The notes under the pieces are model-generated. The model was not told the origin of the DNA and searched no databases. It saw only the letters and a list, made by a program, of their open reading frames with translations. A DNA stretch of 64,000 nucleotides from NCBI RefSeq assembly GCF_028372415.1, contig NC_092878.1, positions 137,049,250 through 137,113,249 on the forward strand, written 5' to 3'. The position numbers were made by a program, and so were the translations under genes. Shown piece by piece: positions 43,564-64,000 of the stretch; position 1 is the first letter of the stretch; each line of letters starts with the position of its first letter. Source of the DNA: Notamacropus eugenii (lineage: Eukaryota > Chordata > Mammalia > Diprotodontia > Macropodidae).

Positions 43564-44262
43564 ATTTTGGGCTTTGAAACTCCACCCACCAGCTGTATTT
43601 TCAGTCTCTTATTTGACAGGAAAATGCACTAAGACAATATTTGTCTGATGCATTGAGAATGAGTTTGAAAGAATTTACTAGTGCTTGGTCTATTCAAGAT
43701 TGCAAATAAACACTCCTCTCACTCCTTCACCATTGTTTTCCTTCTCCAGACCTACTCAGGATCCAGATAAGAGTTAGAGTAAAAATGACAGAATTTAAAG
43801 TATTTCAAGGGTCACCATGGCTGAGAGAGAGAATAAATTGTGATATTTGGCTCCATAGGCAAATGAGGATTAAAGAACCATAACTTTAGAACTGCAAGTG
43901 ACTGAAGAAGTCTAGTCCAGTCCCATCATTTTACAGCCTGAGCCCAGACAAAACAAGGAAAGAAGGAAGGAACGAAAGGAGGGAGAAGAAACAAGCATTT
44001 ATTCAGTGCCTACTATGTGATAGGCACGTTGTGTTAAGTGCTTTATAACTATATCCTTTGATCCTTATAACCATCCTGTGAGGGAGGTGCTACGATGATC
44101 TTCCTTTCACAGTTGTTAGAGACTGAGGCAGGTAGCAGGTGACTTGCTGGGCCACCTAGCTAGGATTTGAATTCAGATGTTCCTCCCTTCAGGCTCAGTG
44201 CTTTATCCATCCTGCCTGAGATAAGAGTTTATTAAATGGGATTAAAAGGGATGAGAGTAATT

Positions 44263-44516
44263 AGGGTAGTTCTGTGGCAGAGTGGATAGCAAGCCAGGCC
44301 TAGAATAAAAAAGATTCATTTTTTGAGTTCCAATCTGGCCTCGGACACTTACTAACTGTGTGACCCTGAGCAAGTCACTTCACCCTGCTTGCCTCAGTTT
44401 CCTCAAATGTAAAATGAGATGGAAAAGGAAATGGCAAACCACTCCAGTACTTTTGCTTCCTTAGCAAACCCCAAATGTGGTCACGAAGACTCTGACATGA
44501 CTGAACAACAATAAAA
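44263..44516 (+). mobile_element. Marsupial tRNA-derived SINE, upstream of ADH gene 2
   Basis: Duplicate of the SINE at 9298-9554, with the same head, core and 3' block. Confidence 0.8.
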
Positions 44517-46508
44517 ATGAGAGCTATCCAAAAAAAGCCAAGGAGAGGAAATTCTACATGGGGAAGAGTACCTTCCTGTCCCAGACTTTCTTTTCCCTTC
44601 CTGAGGAAGCACTCACTCTCTTCAGGTCCTGTGCATTTCCACTTGACTGTTTTGGCGCATTCTTTGCAACTCTAAGTAACAGAAGACTTCCCATTTATCC
44701 AGTACTTTGTTGTTCACAAGTTGTTATCACACACATCGTTACACTCTGTCCTTAACAACAGTCCTGGTAGACAGGCAGAGATGATCCTGGATTACCTGCA
44801 GCATGTCCTTACTATTGAACTGATCATCAATCAATCACAATTCATTAAGTGCCTAAGCTGGAGCCGATACTCTTGTAGGATCCAGGAGATACTAAGACAT
44901 AAATAGCATTTCTTTTGATTCTGACAATAACCGTGGAAGGTAGGTACTGTTATTATCTCCATTTTACACATGAGGAGACTGAGGCAAAGAAAGGTTAAGT
45001 GACTTGCCTGGTGCCACACAACTAGTAAGTATTTGAGGCTGACTTCGAATTTAGGTCTTTCTGACTTGAAGCCCAGAGCTCAGCCATTGTGCCACCTAAC
45101 CTAGGTGCTAAGCCTGGAGGAGTACACAGACCCCCATCTAGTGGGCTCCTCATTGATTATCAATTAAGTGGCTAATATATCATGAATAATCAGTACAAAA
45201 CTTGCTCTCATCCCTGGGACATACTCTCATCTTGCACACACAAGAAGTTCCCTTTAGGTTTAGCTCTTGCTGAGCTCTGAGGGTTTGTACTCTTATAGAA
45301 TTCTACAGCTGCCTTTCCTCAATGTCTCCAGTCTGTATTGAGCATTTCAGCTCTCAAAGAAAGTGGTATCATCAGACGTTGCTGTTGAAGGACATGGATC
45401 TCTATACGTTGATTCTTTGACCTTTCTAAGTTCTCCTAGTCAGTGTGTGTGTGTATGTATGTTGTTGATATCCATATGTTCAGTATCATTTTCACACCAA
45501 GTTTCTCATTTGGCTCCAAAGACTTCAGCAATAATAATCACCATCCCTCTGTCTGCTCACATTCGTTCATTCGTTAGCTTGACTGAACAGGAAGCTGCTT
45601 ACCCTACTGTCATGGCTATTGCTCATGTCAGGGTCCAGTTCATATCTGATCAGCAATACAGATACAGGATGGGATTATCTGTCTTCCTGTTCTAGCTCTA
45701 TGGAAAAGCTCATGTGCCTGGTGACGGGATTTCCCCTCCTTTGTGTCTTTCAGTCTCTGATATTGGCCTGGAAAATCTATACATCCAGCAGTGACTTGTG
45801 TTGTCCTATTCCATGTATCCCTTAGAGTGACACTTTCAGGACTCATGGACTTTTTGTTTCAGAGTCTTCTAAGAGGTCGGATCCCTCAGACATTGGACTT
45901 GTACATATAGCTAAGGGTTTGTGTGTGTTCTCTGTGTGTTTATGTCCTTACATATGTAGCAGCAAGAATATATGCTATGTAGTTTACATGTATATGAATG
46001 CTTAAAGATTTTGTTTATCAGAGCCTATCAAGTTGTGGTTTCTGCCCTCAGTATTTTTTCAGTGGACTTTGATAATATGTCTTCCCCTTGTGCCTCAGTT
46101 TCCCTTGTAGTTAAGGAGATAATTATAAGGCTTGTCAGAAGACTGGAAAGAGAAGCTGACAAAGCACTGACCAACATGGTGTGCCTTCATCAAAGAGGGT
46201 GCTGGTCTCTATGAGCAAAGAAGAATTGCAGTAGGTCAAAAAAAAGTGAGATGTGTAAAGTTAGAGACATTTCCACTTCAAATGTTTATGTGGGGTATTT
46301 GTGCCTGATCTATAGCAGAGCATTCTGACTACGTACTGGTCTGATCAGCCATAGCCACACATTGTACCTTGACTCCAACGTAGTGACATCATTGTGGTCT
46401 TTTTGGAGAAAGACAACAACCAACCCACTGACCAATATGAATTTGAAGGATCAGTAATACAGTTTAGCAGGAGAAGAACAATGGTCCTGCTATCTGTGTT
46501 CTGTATGT

Positions 46509-46895
46509 TGTGTTGTGTGTCCCCCCCTCCCCCATTGACATAGAAGAGAAAAGGAGATATTGGGTTGATACTATTACTTATTCCCTCCTCCTAGATATTC
46601 TCCTTTCCTTTGACTTCCATGACATGGCTCACCTCAACTTTATCCCTCCCTGTACGACTGTTCCTTCTCAATTTCCTTTGATGGATCATCTTGTTCCTCT
46701 TGTCCATTAAATGTGAATGTCCCTTGAAATTCTGCCATTGGGCATCTCTTATTCTCTTTCTATAGTCTTCCTCTTGGTGATCTTGATTTAAACAGGTCCC
46801 ATTGTATCATTTCCAAACAAATTACTCAAAATCTACATATCCAGCTCTAATCTGTCCATTGGATACTTCCAAATGGGTAGCCTGTAGGAAGTGGT
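46509..46895 (+). mobile_element. L2 LINE fragment (ORF2-derived), copy B
   Basis: Duplicate of the fragment at 11545-11930. Confidence 0.5.
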
Positions 46896-47103
46896 GTGCT
46901 GGAACCAGCTCATGCTGGGTTTTGAGAGCTGATAGTTTAATTTTCAGTAAGAGCTTTTATAAGTTGGAAAGTTGAAAATGCTGCAAATCAAGACTTTACT
47001 TATTGTTTTGCTGATTGTCATCTTAAGAGAGTGATGAAGAAAATGGTAATAATGCATATTAAATTTAAGCATGTCATGCATGCATTTCCCCCTTCCCCAC
47101 CAT

Positions 47104-48024
47104 TAGATCGTAAACTCTTTAAGAACAGGTACTATGTCATTTCACCTTTGTGTTCCCAGCACTCAGGGCACCTAATCAATCAAAGCATTACTTTTCGAGT
47201 CTTTCCTGAGAGACTGAGAACAGAAACATTCCAAGGTCATATTACCTACATCTACAAATAAAGTTCTTAGAGGAGAAAACATTAAAAAATACTTAGTCCT
47301 AAATAGATCAGCACTGGTTTTAACACACAATAGGTGCTTTTGCTGTTCACTCATTTCAGTCATCTTTGTGACCCTTTTTGGGTTTTTTTTGGCAAAGGTA
47401 CTAGAGTGACTTACCATTTCTTTCTCCAGCTCCTTTCATAGATGAGGAACTGAGGTAAACAAGGTCAACTGACTCACTCAGGGTCATATAACTAGTAAGT
47501 GTCTGAGGCCAGATTTAAACTCAGGAAGATGGGTCTTCTTCCTGACTTCAGGCACTGCACTCTATTCACTGCACCACCTAGTGCCAAACAGACCCGCACA
47601 GTTCTTAGCACATAGTAGGTGTTTCATGAATGCTTATTGAATAGAAGAATATTAGTTGACCAATCTCTATTGAGATCAAGGCTAAACACTTTCACGGTTT
47701 CATGGAAAACTCAACCTAGATTTAATTGTCTATTTCTTCCTACTTGTCTAATTGTCTATTTTCACCTACTCTTTGTTCTTACTCTGACCTCTGTCTCCTC
47801 CATCCCTAAGTTTTATCCCAGGATTTCACCTCTATTATGTCTTCACTCTTCATCCTTCCCAAACTTGACTTATTGTGAGCTAATTCAATTCTTTCCTGTC
47901 CCATACACTTTTTTTCTCACCCTTTCATTCTGTTGATGATGATGTCTTGACAAACCATAACCCTGAATTATTTCTGCCATTTATCTCCTTTGGTCTTATT
48001 CACATGTTGCTGAATGGAACTGGA
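47104..48024. repeat. Internal direct repeat, left arm, copy B
   Basis: Copy B version of 12140-13060. With its partner at 51606-52531 it flanks exon 9 of gene 1. Confidence 0.85.
47340..47585 (-). mobile_element. Marsupial tRNA-derived SINE (reverse), copy B
   Basis: Duplicate of the SINE at 12376-12621. Confidence 0.8.
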
Positions 48025-48284
48025 GAGAATGATAAACATTTAAACCTCCGTGGATAAGTATTTCAAAGTCAATATGTCCAAAACAAAACCTATTCTATTT
48101 TCCTCTAAACTGATTCCTTCTTGAAACTCCATTTATGCTGATGGTAACATCATCGTTCTGGTCATCCAGGCCAGAAAGCTTGACGTGGAGTCATTCTTGA
48201 CTTTTTCCTTCTCCTCAACCCCCACTCCCACAACTTCTAACCTAGTTTATGCCCTCATAGCCTCTTACCTGAATTAGGGGTAAT

Positions 48285-48297
48285 ATCTCTCTCTCTT

Positions 48298-48370
<73 letters not shown>

Positions 48371-48390
48371 ATCTCTCTCTCTCTCTCTCC
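48285..48390. repeat. (CT)n microsatellite, copy B
   Basis: Expanded, interrupted counterpart of 13322-13378. Confidence 0.95.
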
Positions 48391-48506
48391 AGTTGGGTTA
48401 TGTGACTTGCCCAGGGTCACACAATTAGTGTCTCAGACCAAATTTGAATTCAGGTCCTCGTCACTCTAGGGCCTGTACTCTATCCACTGTACCACTTAGT
48501 TGCCCC
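48391..48506 (-). mobile_element. Truncated marsupial SINE next to a CT microsatellite, copy B
   Basis: Duplicate of 13379-13500, with a 3-4 base deletion in the core. Confidence 0.7.
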
Positions 48507-49748
48507 AAGGAGCTAGTTTCTTAATTTGCCTACTAAATTCCAGTCTTTGTCTCTCTCAATCCATTTTCTGCACATCTACCAAATGGATCTTCTGAAACCC
48601 AGGTCTGAACATGTCCTCCCACTCTTCTCACCTCCTCTAAATTCTTAAGATCTTTACAATGTGGTTTCTACTTCCGTTGCCAATATTATTTCATGGTATA
48701 CCATCTGTTGTGTCAAATTGACTTGCCAGATGTTCCCCATATGTGACATGCCATTTACTTTGATTCTTGGCACTTGGTCCTCTGTGCCTTGAATATACCT
48801 TCCATCTAATAGATTCTCTAATTTCCTTTGTAGAATAGCTCAGGTACAACTTTCTATATAAGACCTTTCCTGACTCCCCTTTAAACCCCCCCCCCCCCAC
48901 TGATTAGTATTCTGTTTGAATTTATTTTATATTTATTTGGATTTACCTACATTTATATATATCTTGATCACCCCGGAAGAGTGTAAACTCCTTGAATAGC
49001 AGGGATTGTTCATTTCTTTTTTTTTGTATCCCTATTGTCCAGTGCAATGTCTTACAAATAGTGTTTAATACATAGTTATCTAATTGAATTATACCAAGCT
49101 GCTTACTATATATGATATTTAATATTGCATGGCTAACTGAACTATTACCATTAAGTATGTCTCATTTTTTATTCGTATTTAGTTAATAGGACAATTTACT
49201 TTTGTCTATAAACAGTAAAGTCCCTTTGGATATACTAGGAAGAATACTCCATATTTGTTATATCTTTTCAAGTATTCCCATGTTGAATGGTAACGAGTTC
49301 AGTTGAAAAGGATGATCCTATTTTTTTTAAAAGAGGAGGCACAAAGGAAAAAAAGAATTATTTTTCACTTAACAAGTTGTATTTTATATATTGAAATGTT
49401 CTGAATGGATTCACAAATATTTGCTGATGACTTGGGAAAAGAGAGAAAGGAAGAAGAAAAAGGGAGAATGCTGAGAGACAGAAAGCTGCAAGCATAAGGG
49501 TCCATCAGTGAAGATAGGGCAAGGATAACGATGGCTCCCTGCCCTTTGTCTGAAGGTTGGCTGTTGTCTAAGGTACAATACTTAACAGTGATCAAACTGA
49601 GAAGTATGACCTTCTATCAAGCTCCTAGTCAACTTTTGTTATTTCCCTGTACTCTAACATGAATTTGAGACATTCTTTCATATCAATCACTAATCTGCTC
49701 AGCTGCAGGTTGCCATCAGTCAACCTGCTGATTGAATTATTAAAAACT

Positions 49749-49754
49749 TTTATT
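49749..49754 (-). terminator. ADH gene 1 candidate polyadenylation signal
   Basis: AATAAA on the minus strand at the position equivalent to the gene 2 signal, about 95 bases past the stop codon. Confidence 0.55.
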
Positions 49755-49848
49755 GACATTCTCCCAATTATTGACTCTGTAGAGGTACGATCAAAATGCT
49801 GGCAAAATGGAAGAAAAAGAGGTTTCCAGATGGGGTGTGTGATTGGTC

Positions 49849-60019
<10,171 letters not shown>

Positions 60020-61564
60020 TTAGAGAAATACCAAACTGTTCTATGATTGTTGCTATCCATGACAGTGGAATGAAGAGGTCCAAAACATGTTGCTTCATTA
60101 TATACACACTAACCTCACAAAGAATCTCTCTGTTATAAGTCCTGCTTAAAATCTGAATTTCTTTTCCTGAAATCAGCACCTCCCACAAAACTTCCAAAAT
60201 ATGGTAACCGAACACTCTGGCACAAAGTGACACACAGAGAAGGTGCTTTGAAAAATGCTAGAGCTTTCGCTCAGAAAGAAGGAAGTAGCAGCTTGGTCTT
60301 CTCTTATTAATTAGTTGAGAAGGAAACGGTCATTTGCAAACAGGGAAAAAATCTTGTCCTTCATATAACTAACTTCACTGTCTCACCAAGAAGTATAATG
60401 GCCTGGAAGGAACACAGAATTTGGAGTCAGGGGATCTCTGGGTTCCTGTGCCAGATCAGCTGTTTGACCATGGGCAAGTCACCCAAATACTCTGAGATTC
60501 AGTTTCATCACTTATAAAATCAGGATATTAATACTTTTCTACCTTATAGGATTGTTGTAAATATTAAAATACTATAAAAATTTCAGTATTTATCCTCATC
60601 GTTATTAGTCACATATCATTGTAGGCCATTTAACTGAGGGATAAGCATTGACTTAAATTTTATTTCCTCTCTGTTTAGTTATCTCTTCTCTCCTCTGCAG
60701 TTTTCCTGATTTTATATCCCACTAGCCATTAAAATTTTTTTCTTTAAATTTTGATGCTACTTCTAGAGATATCTCTTGTCCTGGAGTCTTTAAATGCCAA
60801 AAAAAGTCTGTAGATCTTTCACCTTTCCAGAGTGTCCATTTTCTAGGTCTTTTCATCTAAAACTTGTTCAGCCATCTCCTGGGGAGATACTAGTCCTGAT
60901 TTGTAAGCTCCAGGTTATGGGGAAAACTGGTATGTTAAAGAAAGTCTCAAAGCCTGGGTTTATCAGGGGAACTAAAACAAGGAGTATGGAATGTGGGAAA
61001 AAGAAAATGTAAAGTCTCCTTTAGAATTGCATTCTAACCCTAAAAGTTTGACTACTTTGATTTCTTATGTTTCCACTAATATGTTTTCCAAATAATGGCT
61101 GAAACTCACAAAGGCTTTCATGCTGCTGCTCTCCTATAATCATATATCACATTAATACACGACTTCTTTCCTTCACAATCTTCTTAAGGAAGTAATTCAA
61201 GTGATCTCTTTGTTATAGATAAGGATGCTAAAATGCAGAGAGGTTAAGGAGTTTGCCCATGGTCATTCAGCTAGTTATCATTATTATTAATTATTATTAT
61301 TACTAATGGCAATAACAATTAGCATATAAGATTTGTACACCTTTTTATATATGTTATATAATTGAATCCTCAGAAAATCTCTGTGGAGTACATGTTATTA
61401 CTATCCCCATTTTACAGATGCAGAAACCGAGGCTGAGAAAGGTTAAGTGATTTGCCCATGGCCACACAACTGAGTGAGTTTCTGAGAAACTCAGAGAGAA
61501 TTTGAAGTCAATTCTCCTAAGTTGTGTCCAGTACTTAACTGACTGCATTACCTAGTGTCCCTCT

Positions 61565-61881
61565 GCGTGTGTGTTTGTCCTTTGTTGCTGAAGAAGACCA
61601 TGCCATCAGAGAAATAATGACATGACTTGCACTTGACTTCGTTTTGAGTGAGGGATGGCTGTGCAGGTCACCATCCTCACTTCTCCTCCAGAGCCATCTG
61701 AATCCAGTGACCAGATATTCATCAGGATGACTGGACATGACCCAGGATGAGGCAACTGGGGTTAAATGACTTGGCCAAGGTCACACTGCTAGTGAGTGTC
61801 AGGGGTCTGAGGTGAGATTTGAACTCAGGTCCTCCTAAGTCCTGCACTGGTGCTCTATCCACTGCACCACCTAGCTGCCCA
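61565..61881 (-). mobile_element. Longer marsupial SINE family (about 320 bp), copy B
   Basis: Duplicate of 26613-26928. Confidence 0.75.
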
Positions 61882-63617
61882 ATTGTTCCTCTATGAGAAC
61901 AGAGATTCAAGCCCTGGCCTGCTCTCACTCTAAAGACCTCAAAGACTCTAAGGACTAAATTCTGTAGGTAGGCTCCTTGAGGACTGAGACTCTTTCATTT
62001 TTGTTTTTGTGTTTCAAGTACCTATCACAGTGCTTGATTGACCAAGATTCTGGATAGTTCACTTGCAAGCAAGAGAATAACATTTTTCTGCCACCCCAAG
62101 TCCTCTTAAGATCCTATGCTTTCCTCGGACTCAAAGGTTGGAGTATGAAGATAAGCTAAAATGGAACGACTGAGTTATGGCTACTTGGAGGAACTTTGGG
62201 AAAAACACTGAATCAACCCCATTCTGTTTCTCACTTCTGTTTTATTGACCCATGGAATGAGCAGCATAATTCATTACTAAATGTTTCTTGGCTATTAAAA
62301 ATTTCATGTACTGGCTATTTTCATTTTTTAAACAATGGTTTACAAGATAAGGATAAGATAATTACATTACATTCTGGAGTTTTGAAGACCTGAGTTGAAA
62401 TCCACCCTCAGACAAGCTACCTGACTCTGAATTTTTTGTTGGACCCTCAGCCTCAGTTTCTTCATCTGTAAAATAAGGATAATAATTACAGCACTTACAT
62501 CTCTTGGTTGTTGTAAGGATAAAATGAGGTAATATTTGTAAAAACTTTGGAAACCTAAAAATATTGTATGAATGCCAGCTCTTATTATTCCTGTATTCCT
62601 ATAATTCAACTTATCAGGAAACTACTCTCCCAGCTGAGCAATCACCAGATTGGCAGGAAGCATGGAACACTTTATGAATTTTATGTATATTCTGTCTTTT
62701 TGAGCTTTTAAGAATCTTTTCAGAGAAATGAAATGAAGTAAAACTGGTAATTTTTCCCTAGACTAAAGCTCTTATGAGCTGTTTCATTAATTTCAAGCAG
62801 GTAGGTTGCTTTGTAGTAGGGATGCTTGGCATTTATTTCCTGAGTTGAGAAAGTGGGGACCTCAATGGAAGGTCACATCCTGAGTTGTCCAGTGGGTGGA
62901 CATAGGTGTGATCATTTCCATTCACTTTCTCCAAAGAGACAGGGTAGAGAAGAGTTCCTCATTGAACTACCCTTTACAGTGGTCCCATCTGAGCATCTTA
63001 CATAACATCCTTTGCAAATTTTAAAGTGTTTACTATTATTCTAGGAGAAAGATGGGATTTCTAATATGATTTAAGATTCCTGATAATCCTGCTCCATTCC
63101 CAGGAGATGAGGAACTTTTGGGAGCTCTCAAAGAGTCATCAGGTACTTAAGTGAATTTGTGATCTCACTGGTTTGGGTGTTTCATTCAGTGATGCAGATT
63201 TTGATCCTTACTACTCACCCCCCACCCCCAATCCCTGTTCCTCCTTTATCCTGAGTGTGACTTTTGTTCATGTGTGCCCATAAGTCCATTACAAGAGTAT
63301 GAACCTATGTTCTGTAGGCCTTCCTCCCTTTCTTGTGACATGCCAGTATAGGACTTGAATTATCCAACAGTCATTTCATGGTCTCCCCACATGACCAGCT
63401 AGTATTTTTTCCTGCACCTATACTTCCCCAGTGACATCTTTTACTTTAGTTCTTCTTTGGAGTTCTTTATTTAGGATATGTTGGTCTACTTGTAACCATC
63501 CTGAGCCTCCCTATTGTCTTTTTTTTGTGAAAATCATTTTTTAATTCCTCAACAATTTTCTATCACCCACATCCATGTAAAACCAGTAGAATGTTCTCAT
63601 TAAAAAGGGTGAGTTTT

Positions 63618-63693
63618 AGTGGGGGGTAGGTGGGGGGGATAAAATCACAATTGTATGGCAGTGATTGTTAAACATTACAAAATAAAAAAAAAA
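63618..63693 (+). mobile_element. 76-bp retroinsertion with A-rich tail, copy B only
   Basis: A G-rich 5' part, then a unique stretch, then an A-rich tail. It is bounded by perfect 17-base direct repeats taaaaagggtgagtttt at 63601-63617 and 63694-63710. Copy A (about 28675-28692) has the site once and unfilled. The poly-A tail and a long target-site duplication are the hallmarks of L1-driven retroposition. The source sequence is not recognised. Confidence 0.8.
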
Positions 63694-64000
63694 TAAAAAG
63701 GGTGAGTTTTGTTTCTGGGAGAAGTTTGTGGTTTCTATTTAAAGTTTTCTAATTAAAGTTTCTATTACAGAAGAAAACTGTGCGTTCCTATTGTTATTGA
63801 TATCATTAAATATTTATTAGTAATAATCATATTTATGTCTAAATGCTATCTCTTCCTTAAACAAATATCTAGATCTGCCATTGCAGACATCTGGGGAGTT
63901 GCATGGTAAATAATCTTCTTGTGCCAGTATTCATGAGCAACTGTTTTCCATCTCATAAGTCTTAGAAGATTACCTGGGGCTCTCAATGTTAAGTTAATTG

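Larger units (their letters stand above)
48055..49090 (+). mobile_element. L2 LINE 3' portion, copy B
   Basis: Duplicate of 13085-14095; its internal CT tract is longer (48285-48390). Confidence 0.55.

Overview
The window is nuclear DNA from a mammal, most likely a marsupial. The evidence is intron-rich vertebrate gene structure with conserved GT-AG exons, dense SINEs whose tRNA-derived heads carry the 'ggcagctaggtgg...agtggatagag' signature typical of marsupial genomes, and abundant MIR, L2, L1/HAL1-like and hAT fossils. There is no bacterial gene content. Nearly all open reading frames in the window are chance frames in repeats or introns.

The real genes are all on the minus strand: a head-to-tail array of class I-like (ADH1-type) zinc alcohol dehydrogenases. 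Reading 5' to 3' (high to low coordinates) there are three. Gene 1 is the 3' part only: exons 7, 8 and 9 at 59848-59983, 56550-56688 and 49849-49873. Gene 2 is complete: exon 1 at 43398-43415 through exon 9 at 14856-14880. Gene 3 is the 5' part only: exon 1 at 8430-8447 and exon 2 at 4918-5019. Gene 2 joins nine exons of 18, 102, 139, 88, 220, 261, 136, 139 and 25 coding bases into 375 codons including Met. Residue numbering below omits the initiator Met, as is usual for this family. All catalytic-zinc ligands (Cys46, His67, Cys174), the four structural-zinc cysteines (97, 100, 103, 111), the GLGGVG nucleotide loop and Asp223 are present. Such enzymes are cytosolic NAD-dependent dimers that oxidise ethanol, retinol and other alcohols.

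The whole window lies in a tandem segmental duplication with a unit of about 35 kb. Bases 1-28993 (copy A) correspond to 35599-64000 (copy B). The partners of 28994-35598 fall outside the window. No duplication junction is visible, so the array may be longer. Exons, TATA/E-box promoters, introns and almost all transposons are shared at matching positions. Private changes include a 648-bp inverted-repeat element only in copy A (1586-2233), a 76-bp poly-A retroinsertion only in copy B (63618-63693), and microsatellite length changes. Divergence by eye is patchy, from about 1% to about 4%, which suggests gene conversion.

The remainder is intron and intergenic DNA. It holds a HAL1-like L1 derivative in intron 2, marsupial SINEs, L2 fragments with a recognisable reverse-transcriptase trace, hAT miniature elements, a retroviral fossil with a lysine-tRNA primer-binding site in intron 3, and microsatellites, two of which crowd splice sites. 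Exon 9 of each copy lies between two 0.9-kb direct repeats. I found no novel multigene system. The most interesting points are the ADH expansion, the long-TIR element, the altered ADH C-terminus and the conversion-like mosaicism.
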